From the NCBI GenBank assembly GCA_023935145.1, contig CM043704.1, forward strand, positions 95,133,873 through 95,197,872: a stretch of 64,000 nt of DNA, given 5' to 3'. Below are positions 58,667 through 64,000 of the stretch, piece by piece. A program made the translations under genes and the position numbers. The notes below the pieces were generated by a model. It made no database searches. It saw nothing but the letters and a program-made list of their open reading frames with translations, and had not been told where the DNA came from. The DNA comes from Bretschneidera sinensis (taxonomy: Eukaryota; Streptophyta; Magnoliopsida; Brassicales; Akaniaceae). Each line of letters opens with the position of its first letter. The first letter of the stretch is position 1.

Positions 58667-59910
58667 AACTCAAATTGGGTTTCAGCTACTACTGCAATAT
58701 GAATCCTCAGATTTACCAAAATTGTGCAAAGGTGATTGAATTCTCTGTTCTACTAGGAAATATGAAGCAACAACAACAACAAAAGAATTGGTGATATGAT
58801 GATAATCAGAGACTATGAATCTTGTACCAGTTTCTACGAGTATACAGTATAGTATGAACAATCGATCAACAACAACAAAAGTGTATAACAAAAACAAGAT
58901 GCAAAAATGGAAATCAGAGGACTTCGACTTGACTTTACTTTTGAGCTGTACTTCGCTCTGAAATGGCTGAGACAAGACTGGCATATTGTTTACGAATAAT
59001 TTTTTTTAAAGAAATAACAGTACTCAATCAAAGCGATTTTAATACCCTAACGCACCGTTTTTGCCTGATGACATGTTGTCTTATCTGCAGCAACCACCAT
59101 CTTTGAGTGAGGTACTGAGATCCTTAACCACAAAATTTTGATCATGCTTGTTTTCTCTAATTAATTTTTGGGTCTTTCAAAAAAGGAAGAAAAAAAAACT
59201 AATTTTTGGGAAGATTTAATTCCCATTCCTTTTTTAATAGAATTTCAAAGAGTTGGTTTTTCTTTCCAGAAAGCTCATAATTTTTGGCTATAAATGGACA
59301 TTCAATGAATTGTTGGAGCTTCTGACGAACACGTTTAGATAAAAGATTCATTTAGCACAATTTTGGGCTAATCAATATAATTAGTAATAAGTTGAATTCA
59401 TCACTTCCATAGTTATCAAATCACATACTAGAATGTATTTCTTTCCACTTGTTTTGCAATTCTCTTTTTCAAACAAACAAGACAAGCAAAACCAATAAGT
59501 AACAGGAAATAAAAGGATTTTACGGCGACAGAAATGGAAATCCTGACAAGATAGTTAACACCCAACATCATAAAAGTAGCTAACAGGAGTTGAAAGTCCT
59601 ATGTAAACAATTAGGCAACCTATATTGTTCTTTTCCTGCTATAAGAATAGCACTCTGCACATCAATATCTAACATCAGAATACAATCTTACAAAGACAAC
59701 CAGCAAACTTCGTACACAGAGGTTAGCAAAAGCAGAACTAGCAACACACTAAAGCCCTTTCTTTCGACATTCAAAACAATATGCATGCACGACACAAATT
59801 ATAAACAAAAAAAATAAGACACAATATACCCAGGTTCACCTCAAAATAGGGCTATGTCCTGTCAAAAATTTCACTATTATTGTTAGAGCTGGTGCATATT
59901 TCACGGGTTC
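58667..59910. other. upstream of the FQR1-like gene, spacer
   Basis: Contains short caa/caac runs near 58770-58790 and 58868-58880, and no recognised gene. Confidence 0.4.
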
Positions 59911-59914
59911 AGAT

Positions 59915-60265
59915 CAGTAGAACCCCCGACGACCACGGATCCCGTTCCCGGTGAATGAGCGGGAAAATTTCAAGCCATATACATGCTTTGGGTCTGGTTT
60001 TTTGCTTGGCGGTTTAGGTTTAGGCCAATAAATAGCCGTGGTTTTGCAGTACGGCGAAGGTCCCAGATTGCTCAATGGGATTCGGTTTCTGTGAGCATTG
60101 TCTACATGGAAATGTGCACTCCGCCCTGCTACAAAACCACGGCTATTCATGGGCTCAAACCCAAACTGTCAAACAATCAGACCCAAAACATGTACAGGAC
60201 CTAAAATTTTCCCACTCATTCACCGTTAAACAGGACCCCATGGTCGTCGATGGTTCTACAGATCT
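59915..60265. repeat. long foldback (inverted repeat) element
   Basis: The left arm (about 59920-60050) is complementary to the right arm (about 60125-60262) over about 130 bp with scattered mismatches; tgaatgagcgggaaaattt pairs with aaattttcccactcattca, and atagccgtggttttg with caaaaccacggctat. The loop is about 70 bp. A transcript would form a long hairpin. It may be a foldback MITE or a small-RNA source; no protein is encoded. Confidence 0.8.
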
Positions 60266-60378
60266 GGACTCCTGAAGTATACAACAACTCTAACATGCAC
60301 AGATTCCACTCATGGATGACAAAAGGTGAAGAAATTTCAAGACAGATCGAGGAATGTGATTCCTGTAAAAGAGTCTTC

Positions 60379-63089
60379 TCATCCTTGCTTCTTTGAACTG
60401 TTCTTAGACCTCTTCAACTCCCACGGTGGTAGGCAACCCTTATAGTGAGAATGCAGAAACAATGAAGACATTGATACTTCCCTTTGAGACATTGAGAATG
60501 ATGACAAGCAACTGAAGGAAGTTTTCAATCTCTTCTTTTCACTGTCAGGTCCTTGGAAACTCAGATCATGTCGCACGGTTGAAGCTTTAAGAGCCTCAGG
60601 GAGTATGCAATTGCAAAGTGAACCTACAAGCATGACATAAAAGAGATGCTGAAGAAGGACTTCCAATGACCAAGGAACAATTTTTATGGGACAAAAAATT
60701 AAGGAAGAAGTATAGTAGATGGGGCATGTAACTCCAAACATTCTCTTTAACATTTTGAGCTTTCTGGAAGAAAATTAAACAGAAGCATAGTAGTATTTCT
60801 GACATCACATTGACTGGGACATGTAAATACGATGAAATTGATGTGTCAGGGAACCATTTTACATGGAAATTTGAGCCTTAAGGTGTATCTGAAATCCTCC
60901 TGAGTGTTTCATGCCCTAAGATCTACCAAATCTGTAACCTGTCTATTGGGGAGGGAAATTCCACACGAGTAACTTGTGTATTGAGAAGTAGCATTAGGCA
61001 ATGAGAAGGTTGAAAAAGTGAGGGTGCAAAATCTTTGGATACATTCATTCATTTATTGTCAACTGATTTGAGAAGCTTTGACAAAGTATCCGATGCACCA
61101 TGAACCAAAATATTCATGCTCAAAGTACTAGTTTTTGAAACAGTAAGATTTATATCATGTACCTATTGTTGCGAGCCGATTAACCCATTTTGGTATTGGG
61201 TTCCCAGTCAGCTTGTAACATATATCCTCACAGAAATGGTTGCAGTTCTTAACAATCAGATGATACTTATCACCACGGTAGGTGGCAGACTGCTGCTCCA
61301 TGAATTCTCTAACCTCAAAAGGGTCCAAGCATGTTGTCCCCATGAATATCGACTTCCTAAATTTGAATCCAGGGCATTGTCGTGGTTCAACCTCAAAGAC
61401 ACCACTTGTTGGATAGTCATGGGCTCCAAAGGCATATTCTACACCATGAACTGTAAGCGTGCACAGGGACAATCAGAAACCATTTGCAACATCCTGAAAA
61501 TATTGCATCATTTAAAAAGAAAGCAAAGAAGGAAAAATATATTCATTAGCCAAATTGATTGCTACGCTTTATATGACCAACAAATTGATTGAAATTCCAT
61601 ATCCTAGTTGTTGTGAAGACAATGCATCCACATGAATATAAACACGTGTATGTCAAATAAGTCATGCATACAAATGTACCCAGGAATTTTTCCTTGGGAA
61701 ATAAAAATATCTGTTCTGTGGAGGAAGGGGGGGTCAACACACACACAAACACAGGCCTAGAAATTTATCCTTGGGGAAGGAAAGCATGGTGTGGAGTGGG
61801 GCACAAAGTTCATGCATGTAGATGAAACGAGGAATTATCCTCAAGGAAGGGAAGTATCCAAGGTGAGGAGGGGGGAATTACAAAATGTGCACACAGTCAC
61901 GCACTAACATAATTCATGCATGCTGGTCAAACAAGGAATCTATCCTAGGGGAAAGAAGAAACTATTTTCTTAGCAAGGATTGAGGTTTTGGTGAAACATG
62001 TCAAACTTTTTAGGAGATTTATCAAAAGAAACAAAAATGGATTTAAAAATTTATTCTTTACATATTTATCATAAAATAAAATGTGCTTTACTGAGAATGA
62101 GATGGTTTAAGTAAAAGATATTAGAAAAGCCGACAAAACACCAAAAGATGTGCTTGAGGGAGTGACAAAAGCTATGATGCTATAAAGTTTTACAGCCTCG
62201 CATAAAGTAGAAATGGTAAAAGATTACTCATGTGATTAGAGGGTTTTTTTTTTATATTACAGTAATTAAGTAAAACTATAAAGAAATTATTTTAGTAAAA
62301 TATAATTCAATGCCAGTTGAGAAATTAATTTTTTGCTTCTTCTTGCATCCGTTGGGAACTAGAAACTGGTTTTACATGCCTGTGCATACAACATGTGATT
62401 AACATTTTACTAGTCTTATAATTTTTTTTATAAACTCCACATCTCTCCCCCACCTCCTTAACTCGAAACAAACTAATAAACACCTTTTACTTCCTTGATG
62501 CATACCCTAAATTTCCGCCAAAAACTTTTGAATGGCTTACTGCTTTAGGTTGAACAGATTTGAGAAAGTTAAGTTTCTTTCATTGTCCATTGACTATTCT
62601 TCCTATCTTCTGATGCCATATGTGTCATCTATAGGCACTGAATGGGAAATCCCTAACATCCAGAAGTTGCATACCTCTTAGTGAAAATAACTAAATAAAA
62701 TAGTAAAGGTACATATTTAATCTAATTATAATTGTCGCTTTTGCAATTGATAATGATACATGACTACATAATTTTCATTCAAAACTCAATGAAATGCAAA
62801 AATCAAATTCTTTATGATTCTAGATGAGAAACGGAATAGTCCAAAAGATAATAATAGAGAAGGCAAGCTAACCTTCCACCCCAGTATGAAAGATTCCTAG
62901 ACCTGCCCAATAGACATAGCCATTAATGGGTGTCAAGTCGTATACATTAAGGTAGACTGGAGAGTTTCCTGGACTATAGCCTGCTGACTTCACTTTTGGG
63001 AACATGCAAAAACGAGTGGTAGAACTGCCTCTAAAACGAAGAGGCACAATAGAGTGCCAGCTGTCCTTCGGTCCTGATTTCATGTTCAT
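60379..63089 (-). CDS. DeSI-like PPPDE-family thiol peptidase
   Basis: Coding exons 62873-63089, 61163-61450 and 60379-60623 join in frame (750 bp, 249 residues plus stop). The PPPDE fold is visible: VYLNVYDLTPINGYVYWAGL, catalytic His68 in GIFHTGVEVHGVEYAFGAHD, and catalytic Cys142 in IVKNCNHFCEDICYKLTGNP, then PKWVNRLATIGSLCNCILPE. These are papain-like isopeptidases; animal DeSI proteins remove SUMO, and plant members are annotated deSI-like, though the substrate here is inferred. The Ser/Lys-rich C-terminus (ELKRSKNSSKKQG) is typical of the plant subgroup. An acceptor at 63127 before the ATG shows an intron in the leader, whose upstream exon lies between 63127 and the window end or beyond. 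ATG at 63089 is chosen as the first in this exon; a second Met is two codons on. Confidence 0.94.
61451..62872 (-). other. intron 1 of the DeSI-like gene
   Basis: 1.4 kb with three loosely repeated blocks at about 61680-61960 containing gg(g)gaagg and aaggaagg-type words after tatcctc/tatcctaggg. No nested gene. Confidence 0.55.
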
Positions 63090-63126
63090 TGATGAAACCA
63101 GGGATCTGTCAATTCCTATTTGCAGC

Positions 63127-64000
63127 CTGCAAATACGGAAACACAAATATCATCAATTCTACATATAGAAATCTATGGCTAGAATTCAGTCTCAAACTGG
63201 AACACTTTTAGCAGGAACCAATGATCTTTCTGGTTTATCATTCCTATCTGCATTAATAACACCCAGGAACCCTTTACTTACTTCAGAAGTAATTTTGAAA
63301 CGAAAGGTTAATATTTATACTTCTCCATGTCACAAAAAATTTTAACATCACTACGTGATTTAATTATATCAAGTACATGCTAAAACATAAGCCCACAAAT
63401 AATCCACATGATACTTGAATGTTTTCATTCACCCAGCATTAGTTGACTCATTTACAAAAGTATGAGGGAGTCTCTTGTTCTCTAAAACATTCTTCCCTTT
63501 AAAGTCCTACAAGATATCAAGCATCTTTTGGGCATATCTTCGAAGATTTTTCCAAGATCATTGTTAATGCGAACAATGTACGGATGATATCTTCATATTT
63601 TACAAGAAACGTCTCAACATGTTTAGGTAATATGCACCCCTTATGATCCACACTGCAGCAAATAAATTTCCATTGCACTGATTTACTCTATTCAAGGGTC
63701 AAATCTAATGTTCAATCACATGAAAATTAGACCTTTACTCACTGCCTACACTAAACCTTTTGGTCTCCCGTGGTCCTTGTCAAATTTCCAGATCGCATCA
63801 CATTTCTCCTCTTTGTTAGTTTATCACAGAGAATGGTAACAAATGATGAGTTCATCTCGATCATATGGACTGGCAACTATTGAAGCCACCTCTAAGTCCT
63901 CCCAGATGCATCATCCTCAATCATACTATTTTGGAGACCCAAAAAAAAGAATATTAAGAGTTTTAGAATTCCCATTCATCCATCTGCTTGCCATCTTTGT
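63127..64000 (-). other. 5' leader intron or upstream region of the DeSI-like gene
   Basis: Begins at the acceptor of the first coding exon. No coding similarity is seen to the window end, so this is probably leader intron sequence. Confidence 0.5.

Overview
The window is nuclear DNA of a flowering plant, most likely a eudicot. It is AT-rich, its genes are split by GT-AG introns with canonical plant proteins, and it is full of plant-type retroelements whose primer binding sites match the usual initiator-Met tRNA pattern. The species cannot be named from the sequence.

Left part (1-12.9 kb) is transposon debris plus a broken receptor kinase. A short non-autonomous Ty3/gypsy derivative (1586-2991) has two LTRs and a perfect 5-bp target duplication. 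A MITE-like inverted repeat, two opposed Ty1/copia relics and a DUF659/hAT transposase relic follow. On the minus strand lies a decayed G-type lectin S-receptor-like kinase (8165-11176). A TRIM (11340-12208) separates it from a partial second copy of its PAN/TM region.

Middle part (13-32.6 kb) is an array of adenylate isopentenyltransferase (IPT, cytokinin synthase) copies, all on the minus strand. There are two subtypes: a short one (start MGNFN) and one with a longer N-terminus and a repeat-bearing acidic/basic C-terminal tail. Only the copy at 28852-29691 is intact. One copy is split by a second member of the gypsy-derived family, and another has lost its 5' part where a 3-kb module carrying the intact copy lies. 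N-terminal IPT scraps and duplicated flanks show repeated local duplication.

The 32.6-34.9 kb stretch holds a decayed plastid 16S rRNA insertion and a degenerate tandem repeat. From 34.9 to 64 kb come ordinary housekeeping genes. OST48 (13 exons, minus, complete at 436 codons) has a 2.2-kb LTR element in one intron. A divergently transcribed RCE1-type NEDD8-conjugating E2 (plus, complete at 183 codons) has a 6.3-kb intron that contains four exons of a decayed BRCT-domain gene between inverted repeats, resembling a gene-capturing transposon. Then come a tRNA-derived SINE, a LINE RNase H scrap, a damaged FQR1-like quinone reductase (minus), a long foldback repeat, and a DeSI/PPPDE-family thiol peptidase gene (minus, complete coding region of 249 codons).

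The genes do not form an operon or pathway. The main story is local IPT amplification and decay, with non-autonomous LTR elements repeatedly landing in or beside genes. No clearly new molecular system was found. The closest candidates are the gag-pol-deleted LTR family with a conserved 163-codon frame, the LTR element in the OST48 intron with unrecognised reading frames, and the BRCT capture in RCE1.
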